A DNA stretch of 64,000 nucleotides, taken from Epichloe hybrida. Taxonomy: Eukaryota; Ascomycota; Sordariomycetes; Hypocreales; Clavicipitaceae. Position 1 is the first letter of the stretch. Every line of letters starts with the position of its first letter. The DNA is taken from contig JAFEKR010000002.1 in NCBI GenBank assembly GCA_019022495.1, positions 434,001 through 498,000 of the forward strand, in the 5' to 3' direction. Positions 1 to 12,652 of the stretch are shown here, one piece after another. The position numbers and the translations under genes are program-made. Below the pieces are notes generated by a model. It was given only the letters and a program-made list of their open reading frames with translations, was not told the origin of the DNA and ran no database searches.

Positions 1-2060
1 TACCTAGTGTACATCCCCTCTAAAAGGCTAGTTACAAAGACTAGCTTTATTAAGATTATAGAGCCTATAGGTCCTGTCTCTAAAGGATTACCTAGGCTTT
101 CTATAGGGGATAACCCTTTAGAGGGGGAAAATGATTTAGAAAATCAAGATCTAAATCAAGGTTTAAAGGATTACCCTATAGATAACATAGGAGGTCCCCC
201 TATAGGTCAAGAAAAACACCCTATAGGACCTGTATAACCCCCTAAGGAACCGATTCTAGAGGCCTTAGAGGAGGCCACGCCCGTAACTTCCCTAGGAAAT
301 CAGATTTTGACTCCAGACTTCAATTTTAACAAAATTACTGACTTCGACCCTAATATTGACCCTATAGATGTTAATATTAGTTCCCCTTCTTCTGTAGATT
401 TTATAAAAGAAATCTGCTTTAAGGTATAGGAGAAGCTAAAGGAAAACAACCCTAATAGCCCTAAACCTAAGACCTAGAAGTAAGCTATATCTAGCCCTGA
501 AAGGGATAAATAGATAGAAGCTACGTATAAGGAATACGAATAGCTTCTAAAGGCTAGTACTTTTAAATTTATAGGGAAAGACTAAGTACCTAAGGGCCGA
601 AAAGTACTAAAGAATAGGCTTGTTTATAAGCTTAAAAAGGATAAAGAAAATAATCCTTTAAAATACAAGGCCTAACTCGTTGCTAAGGGATTTATATAAA
701 TCAAAGGTCTAGATTATCTAGAGACCTTTGCAGCTACAAGCATTCCCCCTAGCTAGAGGATTTTACTAGCCCTAGCGGCTTGGAATAACTAGGAAATCAA
801 ACAGGTTGATTTTATAGGAGCTTTTCTTAATAGTAAGCTATAATAACAGATTTATATGGTTATTCTAGACGGATTTATCGAATTCCTTGAAGCAAATCCT
901 AAATTAGCTAAATTAGCTAAAAGTTTTGGCTATAAACCTTCTAAAGATTAAGTAATTTTATTATAGAAATCTTTATATAGCCTAAAACAAAGCTTAAGGG
1001 AATAGCAACAAGCACTAATTGCAGTGCTAAAGTCCCTAGGATTTAGCCCTCTAATTTCTAACCTAGCTATATTCTATAATTCCTCCACTAAAACCTTTAT
1101 TATCATATATATGGATAATTGTCTTCTAATTAGACTGGATTTACGTTATATCTAAAGACTTAAAAAGGAACTTTATAAAGTCTATCTAATAGAAGATAGG
1201 GGGCTAGCTGAATTCTTCTTAGGGGTTTAAATCGTACAAGATAGACCTAATAGGGTCCTAAAAATTCATTAATCTTAGTATATCTTAGAGGCTTTAAATT
1301 GATTTAATATGCTAGATAGTAAGCCTATTAGCATACCTCTTTAGCTAGGCGTTTTAGCTACATAGACCACTAAGCTTTTAATAGCTAGTGAAATCAAGCT
1401 CTATTAGTGTATTATAGGGACTATAATATACCTAATGTTACTTATAAGGCCGGACGTGGCCTTTACACTTTAGTGGCTATTTACAGCGCTAGCTAGGCCC
1501 TATATAGAGTACCTAAAAGCAGCTAAAAACCTGCTTAGGTACCTATTAGGGACTAAATTCCTTGCTATAATCTATAGGGGAGACCCTAAAGGTATAGCTA
1601 GCAAAAGCCTAATAGGTTATTATGATAGTGATTTTGCAAGGGATAAAAAGACCTCTAAATTAACCTACGCTTATCTATTTAAGCTAGCTAGTAGACCTAT
1701 TAGCTAGAAATCAAAGAAAGCTAGTATGATAGCTCTATTAACATTAGAAGCTAAAGCTAACGCTATTTGCGAGACTTTCCGGGAGCTATAGTGGCTTTAA
1801 GGCTTATTTAAGGAGCTAAAAACCCCTATTTCTCCCCCTATCTAAATATATTGCGATAATTAAGGCGCTATAACCACTGCCTATAACCCTGCCTTATATA
1901 GCTATATAAAGCATACCTTGCTAAAGTTTAACTATATTAGGCAATAGGTTTTAGAGGGTTTAGCTAAGATCGAATATCTAGATACGAAGTTAATGCCTGT
2001 AGACAGTCTAACAAAGCCTCTATCTAGACCTCTTTATCAGGCCTTTATTAAGCTCTTAGG
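1..2060 (+). mobile_element. Ty1/Copia polyprotein remnant (RIP-mutated)
   Basis: Forward translation with many TAA/TAG stops gives the 3' half of a Copia pol. The first ~240 bases resemble the integrase-RT linker (VYIPSKR...). From about 650 a reverse transcriptase of the RVT_2 type follows, with ARLVAKGF-like, QVDFIGAFLN-like and YMDNCLL-like motifs. At about 1430-1800 the RNase H/late region reads RPDVAFTLQW, then YYDSDFARDKKTSKLT and ALLTLEAKANAICE. Nearly all stops sit where Gln or Trp is expected, so damage is by C-to-T/G-to-A change. The element runs off the left window edge. It is inactive. Its 3' LTR follows at 2294. Confidence 0.9.
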
Positions 2061-2293
2061 GCTTGATAATCACTAAAAACTAATAACTAAATCCCTTTAA
2101 ATCCCTTTAATAGGGAACTAAAAACAACGCTAAAAAGGGAGCTATATTTAATAATAGCTAGGAATTCAAAAGGGGGTCTTTTATCTTTTCCTGTTTTTTC
2201 CCTTTTATCTGTTTTTATCTAAAAGTTCTTGTTTACCCTATATCACTTTGTACGCTTTTAATTAGCTTATACATAATTCTTTTGTAAAGGGGG

Positions 2294-3101
2294 TGTTAAA
2301 AATAAGACTTATTTTTAGCCCTTTCTAGTTAAAGGACCTTTCTATTACTAGCTTGCATTGCAAGCCTAATAGCTACACTGCAGCTATTAATGGTCGCGAA
2401 GGTAGCCATTAATGGCTACGTTGTAGCTATTAATAGCTATGACTAACCGTGTAAATAACTAATCTAAATTAATTATTAATTATGGATTATTTAATTGCGT
2501 TATGGCTATAAGCGTAGCTATAACCGCAGCGCCACTAGTAATTAGGTAAGCTAGGGTGACGTAAGCAGGTTACCCTATAGCTATCTTTAATAGCGATTTT
2601 CTCTTTAACTAGAGGTTATACAAAAGTCTTATATATAGCAAATTAAAGCTAGAAAACAGGGCTTTTATTTTATGCAGGAATATTTTTTAGACTAAAATTT
2701 GGTGCATGTAGGTTGCTAGTTTGTATAGTGGTGAGTTGATTTTTTAGATTTTATATATAAATGAATTTTACGGAAAATAAAAAGTGGCCTGTAAGACCTC
2801 TTTAGCGGTCCGGATCCACTAATACAGTTAGTAAGTATATAAGAGAAAGAAGATCTTTTTAACCTAGCTAGATAGCTAGACCTCTTAATCTAACAGTCGC
2901 ATTGCCCGTATAATATCACTAAAATCAATTCTATTGGTATATAAGATATTGTAAAAGTCATCTAGATTGAATTTAATTAGTTAATAACTGCTAAAACCTT
3001 CCGTTACGTTGCGTTAAATATTTAACGTGGTGGTTTTACTAGTCCCTGACCGTAGAGCTGCACCTGTATAGCTGTTGCCAGCTGGCAACTAGCTCCCTAC
3101 A
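2294..3101 (+). repeat. 3' LTR of the Copia element
   Basis: This 808-bp block begins TGTTAAAAATAAG and ends CCCTACA. A polypurine tract (AAAGGGGG) sits directly before it, as expected for a 3' LTR of a forward-oriented element. A second copy, split in two, lies at 6791-6919 plus 22375-23043. Comparison of the two copies fixes both ends. Confidence 0.88.
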
Positions 3102-3741
3102 AATCAATATTACTAGCTAGGTAGTTACTTATATATACTACCTTAGTTATATTATCCTTAAAGGTATAGTAATTTAATTTAAATAGTATATCTAAGTTTA
3201 CTAAGAAATTCTATAGGCTTTTATATATTTCCCCTTTATATATAAGCATTTTTATCTATATTTTAATAAGATTACCTTACTATATAATTACTACTATATT
3301 ACTATAGACTATAGGTAAAATTATAGCTAATATTTAAGAAGTAATTATAGGTCTAGATTAAGGGGTAATTATAGGTCTAGTTTAAGATCTAATTAATCCT
3401 AGATTAGCCTTAAGCTCTCTAATTTATACCTTTATTTATAAGACCTTTTATCTCCTTTAAAGGGAATATAGCTTATATTATATAACCTTATAGTATTACT
3501 ATAATGCCCTTTTTTCTTTAGTTATATTATCTATACCTTTACTTAAATTAGGATTAAGTAGTGTTTATTACACCTTATTATTATCTATAGTTCTAGATTA
3601 TAGGGGTTCTCTATCTTCCTAATTATCTATAGCTTTATTATTATAAGGTACTAGTATATTTCTTATAAATCTTTAGAGTATTAGCTATATAATAATCTAG
3701 CTAATAGTTTATATCCTTAAAAAGGTTAAGAGAGATTAATT
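3102..3741. other. AT-rich stretch without recognised gene
   Basis: Very AT-rich, stop-dense in all frames, with TA-rich words typical of RIP-mutated DNA. I recognise no domain or terminal repeat here. Confidence 0.6.
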
Positions 3742-4011
3742 TATTATAGCTTATACTAAAAGGTTAAAAATAAAGTAATAGCTAAGACTATTATAGTTAC
3801 TACTAGATAAATACTAGCTAGGGGTAAGTATATAAAGGTTTTAATCTCTAGCCTAGCACTAATAATATACTTAGTCTTTAATAAATACCTTGCTTTATAA
3901 GCATGTGGCTATCTTATAGCTAGCTAGCCTCTTTGTTATTCGCATAGCCTAAAGGTTCTTTAAAGACCTGCTTTAATAAACATCCTATCTTTGACCTTTG
4001 CGCTCCTAACA
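3742..4011. repeat. 270-bp LTR-like repeat, RIP-mutated copy
   Basis: Aligns along its whole length to the better preserved copy at 10825-11094. Differences are almost all C-to-T or G-to-A (for example TGTCACGG has become TATTATAG). It ends GCGCTCCTAACA. The five bases on either side do not match, so this copy is not supported as a clean solo LTR. It may be one end of a larger lost element. Confidence 0.75.
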
Positions 4012-4689
4012 GTTTAATATAAGAAGAGGAAAAAGGTTAGAACCCTAAGGGGGGAAAAGCCCTTTTTTATACTTAAAGAGAGAGAGGGGGGGGATTAATT
4101 ATAATATAAACTAGAAAATAAAGTATAAGATAAATAAATATATAGATAGCTTACGAGTAATCTAGGTGTAAAACCGCCTAGTTACTAGACCTAAATTACT
4201 TACCCCTTACTATAATTAAATAAAATCATGTGCTTAGAGTTTATAAGGTATCTAGGCTAGGGCTAGGTTAGAGTTAGCTAAAAAGTAAGGCACTAGAGAA
4301 GCTAGTAGTAAAGTAAATAGAAAGTAAATTATTATTATAAATCTAAATTTACTATACTATAAGGCAAAGTAAAGGATATAGAGTAAGGCTAGGGTAAGGT
4401 TAGATTAGCACTAAAGGGAGCTAGCTAAGAATATTACTATATAATCTTTCCTTTGTTTTTTATTTTCTATAGAATAAGGCTAGCGTAAGCTAGCACTAAA
4501 CACCTATAGTTAGTTATATCTAATGCAGCGCAGGCCTAGAAGAGGGCTAGCGCTAGCCTAATTATAGACATAAGGGGGTTTTTCTTCCTAATTTAGGGTT
4601 TTCCCTTTTAACTAAGCGGTTAGAGTACTAGGAATAGCTACATAGTTAGCTAACTAGCGTAAAGAATATATATATATCTCATTTATAAT
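4012..4689. other. AT-rich stretch without recognised gene
   Basis: Contains a short purine run near 4080 and a few less AT-rich patches (4140-4280, 4490-4640) but no readable protein domain. It ends at the target duplication of the next element. Confidence 0.55.
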
Positions 4690-6517
4690 TAGAGTATTGC
4701 ACTAAAACGTGTAGTGTAGTGTAGTATTTGTAGTATAGTGTAGTAACTACACTATAAACTACACTACACTACAAACTACACTAACTATAAGGAAAAAAAA
4801 ACTACACTATACTAACTATAAAAAAAAACTATAATACATTACACTATAAATTTTTTTTCCTAAACTACACTAACTATAAACACTATAAATGTAGTATTAG
4901 ACTTTTTATTAGTTATTAGTATTTATAAGGTTAAAAGAATACTAGTTATATAAAAGCTTTTATTATTACTTATTTTATTAAATTAGTTATAGAATTTATA
5001 ATATTATATTATTTTTATAATTTTATTATAACTAAGTAAGGTTATATATAATATTATACTTTTTTAATAATACTATTTAACTTAATACTTTATTTCCCTA
5101 ATATAACTTAAAGAAAAACCTTCTTATTATATTATTTACTATTTCTATAAATTATTTTATATTTCTATAAATTATTATTATTACTTATTTTAAAAAAACT
5201 ATAAAAAAACTACTAGTAAACTTAATATAAGTAGCTTATTATAGCTTATAATAGCTTATAATAGCTTATAATAGCTTATAATAGCTTATATATAATATTA
5301 CTAATATTACTAGTATTACTAAGATTACTAAGATTACTTATAATATTATTAGTGTTAAAGTTTAATAATAAATAAATAATAAATAAATAACTTAAATATA
5401 AATACTAGTAATTATAAGTAAATTACTATAGTAAAAGCTATAGTTTTTAATAACTTAGTATTTTAAGGTTTTTAAAAATATTAATATTATAAAAATGTTT
5501 TCTCTTTTATGTTTTTTTAAAATAATAATAAATATAAAATAATAGTAATTATAGTAATAATAGTAATTAAGGTTATAAAAGTTATTAAAGCTTTTATAAT
5601 AAGTATAATATATTATATAAAACTAAGTCCTAGTATTATTTTTAAAAACAAGTTAAACTTATTTTTTATAGCTTATTTAAGCTATATAAGGTAATTAAAA
5701 TAATACTATTAGTTATCTATTAATAAATTATAAATATTAGTCTATTATATTCTTTCTTTATATATTATTATAATAAGATATATAAAGTTACTATATATAA
5801 CTTCTTAAAGCTTTAGAATTATAAAGCTTAAAGTAATATTTAATTAGTTTAAATAGTAAATAAATAGTTTAAGCTTTTTTTAAGTTCTTATTATATTAAT
5901 AATAATATTAAAGTACTAAGTATATATTCTATTAACTTTTATATATTTATTTAGATTTCTAATTTAATTTAATTATATTAGTTTAGGGTATTTTTTAATT
6001 AAATTAATAATAAAAATATAAAATAATTAATAATAATAGTAAATAAAATAATTAGAAGGTTTTTCTTAAAGTTATATTAGTAAAATAAAGTAATAAGTAT
6101 AATAGTATTATTAAAAAGGTATAATATTATAAATAACCCTAGTTATAGGAAAATTCTTAAAAAAAGGTAAATATTATAAATTCTATAACTAATTAAGGAA
6201 AATAGGTAATAATAAAAGCTTCTATATAACTAGCTTTCTTTTAATCCTTATAATAACATTATATAATAAAAAGGCCCACTTTTTTTACTAACACTACATT
6301 GTAGTTTTTGTAGTTAGTGTAGTTAGTAACTACACTAACTACACTACAATATAAGCAAAAAAAAACTACATTACACTACACTATAAAAAAAAAAAACTAC
6401 ATTACACTAACTATAAAAAAATAACTATAATACATTAACTATAAGAAAAAAAAAACTACACTATAAATACAAATTTTTCCTAAAAACTACACTAACTACA
6501 CTACAAACAATACTCTG
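4690..6517. mobile_element. Non-autonomous hAT element with 8-bp target duplication
   Basis: The element starts TAGAGTATTG (first base probably C before RIP) and ends CAATACTCTG, so it has terminal inverted repeats. It is flanked on both sides by TTTATAAT (4682-4689 and 6518-6525), a perfect 8-bp duplication as made by hAT transposases. Subterminal regions are dense in GTAGT/ACTAC words. A decamer, roughly TAGCTTATAA, is repeated about five times near 5230-5290. There is no transposase. Internal blocks (about 5220-5560) match the flank of the larger hAT transposase gene at 8350-8610, so it looks like an internal-deletion derivative. A second copy lies at 62145. Confidence 0.9.
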
Positions 6518-6790
6518 TTTATAATATTATACTATTCTAAGGATTTTACTATAACTAGGGTTATATATAATATTATACCTTTTTAATAATACTATTATAC
6601 GTAATACTTTATTTTACTAATATTACTTTAAGAAAAACCTTTATATTATATTATTTACTATTATTACTAAATATTTGAATTTTCTAGAAATTATTACTAT
6701 TACTTGTAATTAAAAACTTTTTAGAATAAATAAAATAAACTACTAATAAACTTAATAGGAATAGCTTATAATAGCTTATAATACTAATAT
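6518..6790. repeat. Fragment of a diverged copy of the same hAT family
   Basis: Resembles the internal part of the preceding element (compare about 5000-5290), including the same TAGCTTATAA decamer, but with many differences. The preceding element therefore inserted into an older relative. The Copia LTR begins where it stops. Confidence 0.65.
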
Positions 6791-6919
6791 TGTTAAAAAT
6801 AAGACCTATTTTTAGCCCTTTCTAGTTAAAGGACCTTTCTATTACTAGCTTGCATTGCAAGCCTAATAGCTACACTGCAGCTATTAACGGTCGCGAAGGT
6901 AGCTATTAATAGTCACGTT
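6791..6919 (+). repeat. Copia LTR, left part of split copy
   Basis: Same sequence as the first ~130 bases of the LTR at 2294, nearly unchanged. It is interrupted after GTCACGTT, the 8-bp target duplicated by the hAT insertion. The remainder resumes at 22375. Confidence 0.88.
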
Positions 6920-8241
6920 CAGAGCATTGCACTACAATACAATACATTATATAATACAATACATTATATAATACAATACATTATATAATACAATACATTA
7001 TATAATACAATACATTATATAATACAATACATTATATAATACAATACATTATATAATACAATACATTAGAAATTTTACAATATAATATAATATATATATT
7101 ATTTGTATTGTTTTGTATTTTTTTTCTTTTTTTCTATTTAAAGTAAATTCCTTAATTATAAGCATTAATAGAGTATATATATATATATAATCACTTATAA
7201 TAGCTTATAATAGCTTATATTAGCTTATATTAGCTTACAAATTTAATAGCTATTAGTATTAGCTAGTATCCCTTTTAAGTAAAAATCATATATCTAAGCA
7301 TAAAAGCTATAGATAAGTAACTAACAGTTATAAGAACCCACTTATAGACCCCACTTTTATTAAAAACCCTCTCTTTAAGTAAAGGTTATATATTTTAGTA
7401 AGAAAGCTATAGATAAGTTACTAATAGTTAGAAGGACCCACTTATAGACTCACTTTTATTTAAAACCCTCTCTTTAAGTAAAGATTATATATTTAAGTAA
7501 GAAAGCTATAAATAAGTTAATAATAGCTTATATATAATTCTTTAAATTCTTTTTTTAGTTTTTATAAGCTTTTTCTAGGTTTAAACTTAGGTTTTTACTT
7601 TTCTTTTAAGTAAAAGACTAAAAAGTTAAAGTAATTACTTATAATTATAATAAAAAGTTATAAAGGTAAAGAACCTTTTATTAGAAAAATAAAAATTCTC
7701 TTTAAAAATAAGAACCTTATATATATAAATATATTATTTATAGAATTATAATCTTATTTATATATAATAATAAATAATTTCTTTAAGGTAAATATTTTAA
7801 TTAAAGCTAGAAAAAACACACTAAAAAGGATAAGAAATCTAAAAAAATATATATTAAAGTTATAAAACCTTTATAATATAATAAAAAAATACCTCTATAA
7901 ATTAGGTCTTTAATACATTATATTAAGCTACTAAGTACTTATAATTAGCTTATTATTCTAAATTAAGTAAACCTTTATAAATTTTTAGATAAATAAGTAA
8001 ATTATATTAAAAGATAGGAGTATCTTAGTTAGATTCCTTTTAAAATCTACTATCTAATAGATATATATAATACCTTACTTTTATTTTCCCCTAATAATAC
8101 ATTGTATTGTATGTATTGTATTGTATTGTATTGTATTTTTAATATAATATAATACACAATATAATATATAGGGCAATATAATATAATACAATACATTAAA
8201 GGGCTAAAAAATACAATACAATACAATACTACAATGCTCTG
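6920..8241 (+). repeat. 1.3-kb hAT-type arm A (inverted partner at 19819)
   Basis: Bounded by CAGAGCATTG and CAATGCTCTG. It holds a 17-bp tandem repeat near the left end, TACAAT-rich subterminal DNA, and internal words such as GGACCCACTTATAGAC repeated in direct order near 7330 and 7435. The whole segment matches 19819-21136 in reverse orientation. Its immediate 8-bp flanks do not match each other, so it was probably not inserted here as an independent unit. Confidence 0.75.
6944..7073. repeat. 17-bp tandem repeat
   Basis: About seven copies of ATACAATACATTATATA in near-perfect register. It lies in the subterminal region of hAT arm A and is part of the element. Confidence 0.85.
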
Positions 8242-8737
8242 AATACAATACATGTATTATTTGTATTGTTTTGTATTTTTTTTCTTTTTTTCTATTTAAA
8301 GTAAATTCCTTAATTATAAGCATTAATAGAATATATATATATATATATATAATCGCTTATAATAGCTTATAATAGCTTATAATAGCTTGTACTAGCTTAT
8401 ATTACTTTAAAATATTATTAGTGTTAGAGTTTAGTAAAAAATAAATAGAAAATAAAATATATAAATAAGAATATAAGTAAGTATAAGGGATTTACTATAG
8501 AAAAAGGTTAACCTTTTAGTTATTTAGTATTTTAAGGTTTTAAAAAATATTAATATTATAAAAATGTTTTCTCTTTTATGTTTTTTTTAAAATAATAATA
8601 AATGTAAAATAATAAATGTAAAATAATAATAATAATAGTAATAATACCACCAAATATAGGAAAACGTTTATAAATGTTAAAAGATTTATTAAGGGAAAAC
8701 TAGACTAAACTAGGAAAAAACCCTTATAGTAACCTAA

Positions 8738-11700
8738 TTAGAGGTCTAAATTAGAATAAATATTATCTTCAGAGGAAGATTCAGTATTAGATAAATCTTT
8801 AGATTTATCTAAGTTAGAATCTTCCTTTAAAGAAGATATAGACTCTTTAGAATTAGAGCTATAATAGTCATAAAGCTCTGAATATTGCTTAGTAGCAATA
8901 TTGCCTTCCTTTTCCTAATTCTTTAATAGAATTAATTCCTTAATAGTAGAATGCTTTAAGGAAGTTTGTCTTTTTATAATAATATTTCCTCTAGTATTAA
9001 AAGTGCTTTTAATAGCACTAGAAGTAGCAGGAATAGCTAGTTATTTCCTAGCAATAATACTTAAAATAGGGAAAGATTTAGTATTATCTTCCTACTATTT
9101 AAATATATCCTCCTATAATAATATTAGTATATTAATAAGGTTATTAAAGTAAGAAAGTATACTTACCTTATCTTCTTAAATATCTAGGTAAGTATAAGTA
9201 GAAATTTCATTCTTTCTATTCTTTTAAATAGACTTTTCCCTCTTATTAGGAAATAAACCTTTATAAAGGTTAGTTTTAGGCTTAGGCCTAGGATTTTTAA
9301 AAGTCCTAGGTTAACTAGGCCCTGAAAGATTAACTATAAATTAGGTATTTGCTTGTTAATCTTACCTGCTAATATTACTATTAGCTTGGTTTTCTTTATA
9401 AAGGGGTAAAATCCTAATAATATTATACATTAGTAAGTTAAAACTATAAGTAAGAAAGGATTATTAACATTATGTAATACTTACGAATTATAATCCTTTT
9501 TAAGGTTTTTCATTAACCTTTCTAAGGTTTAATCTTCTAACTTTAGCTTATCCTTTATAGTTTAAAAATTAAGCCAAGGGCTAATAACATAGCATATAGA
9601 TAAGGCTAATATAAGAAGTAATTATTTCCTATATCTTTAGGAAAATAATTAGCTAGCTTATTTAAGCTAATATCTATAGATGCTATAAAAGCCTTGCCTT
9701 AAGGGCGATAAGATTCCTATTATATGTTAGTATATATAGAATAAAATATAAGGAAGAAATATAAATACCTGGCGAATATAAGCCTTTTAGTCCTCTTTTA
9801 TATTATTAAGATATTTATATATTCTAATAATAAAAAGTGGAACTAAACCTATAGTATTATACTTCTAGCTTTAAAGTATAATAGTAGGTTTATAAAAGAC
9901 CTCTAATATACTACTTAAGGTAGCTAAATCCACCTATTCTTATGTGGTTAGAATAGCATCCTTAAGAGCTACAATATTAGACTCCCTATTAAGAAGAATA
10001 ATAGCTTCTTTAAGCTCTAAAGCAGTATTAATTATCTTATAGGTTGAATTCCACCTAGTTTCATTAGCTAAAGATATAATTAGTATTATATATAATATAT
10101 AAGATAATAGAAAATAGAAAATAACTTACCTAAAGGAATTCTTATAATATTGCAATTCTTAGCAATATAGCCTTCATTTTTTGCCTTACGTAAAGATTTT
10201 AACCAAGTCTTATATAATCCTTAGTTATTCTTAATAATAATAGCAACCCTTTTAAGTTTACTAAGGATTCCTATAGAAATTAGTAATAATACTTATAATA
10301 ACTATAATAAATTACTTACTATTTGCTAAGGACTTAAATTCCTTATAATCTTGTCTCTTTAATAGAAGAGATATCTTCCGTAGAATAATGCAAAAATTGG
10401 CTATTTTTAAACGCTTCTAAATCCTCTTTAGAAGACGTTAATTTAATAAAACTCATTATAATATCCTTTGCAACAATATTAAAAACATATGCAACACATT
10501 GGATATCATAGGGTTCTTCTATAATAATACTTTTATAGTTCTTATTAATATAAGAAGACATAAAAGTATTATTATTAGACCCATTATCTCTAGTAAAACT
10601 AGTATTATTATATATTAGTAAAAGGTTAGATAATAGATTAAAAGATAATAAATAACATACCTTGAGATATTCTTTGGCTTAAGCTAATATTCTTAAATCA
10701 TTTTATGAAAGGATTCATGAATATAAGCACCAGTGTGAGAATTTAATAGATATTCAAATCCTATAATATAAGGTAATTAGTAAAATAGTTATAACTAACC
10801 TAGTAATCTATAATATAATAATAATGTCACGGCTTGCACCAAAAGGTTAAGAACGAAGTGATAGCTAAGACTATCGCAGTTGCTACTAGATAAATGCTAG
10901 CTAGGGGTAGGTGCGTAAAGGTTTTAATCTCTAACCTAGTACTAATAATGTGTGTAGTCTTAAATAAATACCTCGCTTTATAAGCATATAGCTATCTTAT
11001 AGCTAGCTAGCCTCTTTATTATCTACATAGCCTAAAGGTTCTCTAAAGACTTGCTTTAATGAACATCCTATCTTTGACCTCTGCGCTCCTGACAAATAAT
11101 AGGATTTACTTACCTAAAAGCTTATATTCAAGCTTAAAGTTTAGGTCTAGCTAACTAGCAATAATACCCAAATAGGACTTAGAATTAATTAAAGTCTAGA
11201 TATCTAACTAAATAGATATAGATCCTTAATTTTAAAGATTATACTAGATCTTTTAGATAATTTGCTACTTAGAAATACTATACACAGTATAAACTCTATG
11301 TATAATACTTCTATAATTAAGTAAAGAAGCTAAATTATTATTCCTAAAATTATGTTAGCTAATATATATAAATAATAAAAAAGAATATATAACTTACCTA
11401 GAATAATAATTAAGTAATTCTTTAAAGGAATTACTATTAATAATAGTAAAAGCAATGTTATTTTCTAGTATAAATTTTATAACTAGATTAATTGCCTTTT
11501 CTAATAAAAATTCCTCTAAGGAAATCGTAGAGTTTCAAGCCCTTTTAGTAGGAAAAAAGGATATTAAAGATAATTAGCCTAGGGATTATGGCTGGATTTC
11601 TGGCACTAAAGATTAAAGTATTAGTAATAAGTTATAAGTATATAATATAAATAAATAGATATATAACTTACTAGTAACCTTAGTAAGTTGTTTTTCTTCT

Positions 11701-12019
11701 ATTTTTAAAGTAGTAATATCCTTATGTTTTAGCTTATAATAGGAATTCCATTAGAAGCTTAGAATCTCTTAGTCTTACTTTTAAAGGTAAAAGTACAATA
11801 AGGCTATGAACAAAAACATATAATTACCCTTTCTTTATTTAAATTAATTTCAGATAACTAAAAATTAAATAAATTATAGGTAAATATATATGATTTTAAA
11901 GAGAATTCGTAATTAGCCTAATTTTCTAGGTCTTTTTTATGTAAACCTAGAAGATTACTAGGCTAGCTAGGCCTAGTAAGCTAAGAAGAGTCATTAGAGA
12001 GATAAAAAGAGGAATCCAT
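8738..12019 (-). pseudogene. Decayed hAT transposase with introns
   Basis: Minus-strand translation shows hAT features. Near 10343-10561 it reads DIQCVAYVFNIVAKDI, equivalent to the RCVAHxLNLxxKD block. Near 8900-9070 the C-terminal dimerisation domain reads FPILSIIARK*LAIPATSSA, then FNTRGNIIIKRQTSL. The product would start at 12019 and end at 8738 after an acidic Ser/Glu/Asp tail. In-frame stops are at Gln/Trp-type codons (RIP). Several short segments look like introns: they start GTAAGT, carry TTAAC/CTAAC-like branch sites and end TAG (for example about 9418-9484, 10262-10318 and 11343-11398). A solo LTR interrupts it at 10825-11094. It cannot encode an active enzyme. It probably represents the former autonomous partner of the small hAT elements in this window. 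Confidence 0.82.
10825..11094. repeat. Solo LTR with 5-bp target duplication
   Basis: This 270-bp block starts TGTCACGGCTTG and ends GCGCTCCTGACA, with inverted TGTCA/TGACA ends. AATAA flanks both sides (10820-10824 and 11095-11099). It is inserted in the hAT transposase gene and is less mutated than its sister at 3742, so it is the younger insertion or escaped RIP. Confidence 0.88.
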
Positions 12020-12435
12020 GTTAAATAAAGGTTTTTTTGCTGAATTTTTCTGAATTTTAGTGATTTCTTAGTGAATTTTGCTAATTTTACTTCTTTTCTT
12101 TTTTTTGCGTTTAAATTTGCTTTTTCTGGTTTTTTTTTGCGATTTTATGCGATTTTCTATGATTTTTTTAGGGGGGATTTTTTAGGGTTTTTGTTTTTTT
12201 TCGGGATTTTTAGGGGTTTTTTTTAGCTTTAAAGAGATTTAAAAGAAACTTTTAGAGAATCAATAAAAAGAGATAAAAGTGAAGATAATAGTATAGCTTT
12301 TTTTAGTGATTTGGGATTTTCTACGATTTTTTATGATTTATTTAAGGGAAAAGAAGAAGAAAAGAAAAAGAAAAGAAAAGAAAAGAGAGAGAAGTAGGGT
12401 AATAGTACTATAGAATTGCGTGGAAGAATTGCGTG
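12020..12435. other. hAT 5' flank, T- and purine-rich
   Basis: Upstream of the hAT transposase start. It contains runs such as GATTTTTTAGGGG and a long purine block AAGAAAAGAAAAAG near 12350-12400. No coding potential seen. It ends at the Gypsy target site GCGTG. Confidence 0.55.
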
Positions 12436-12652
12436 TGTTATGGACTAGCCCCTAGGCGACTGCGATAGGGCGTTAATATAGTATTAAGAGACTTAAGGAG
12501 AAAGGAGAAAGGGTAAGAGGCTATCTCTAGTAATGCCTCTTATACCCCCTTAGCTACTTATATAAGCCTCCTTTCCTTACTTTAACTACTTTTATTACTC
12601 CTTTTTCTAACTACTATATAAATAATACTTAGGTAAAGCCTAAGCCCTTATA
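12436..12652 (-). repeat. Gypsy LTR (3' LTR in element orientation)
   Basis: Begins TGTTATGGACTAGCCC on the plus strand and ends TAAGCCCTTATA (CA end mutated to TA). Matches 19421-19635. Confidence 0.9.

Noticed and set aside
6944..7073. Possible CRISPR-like array
   Set aside because: Direct 17-bp repeats without spacers, eukaryotic DNA; it is a transposon subterminal repeat.
8050..8253. 67-residue frame in TACAAT repeats
   Set aside because: Lies wholly in the subterminal repeats of a hAT arm; hydrophobic repeat composition from simple sequence.
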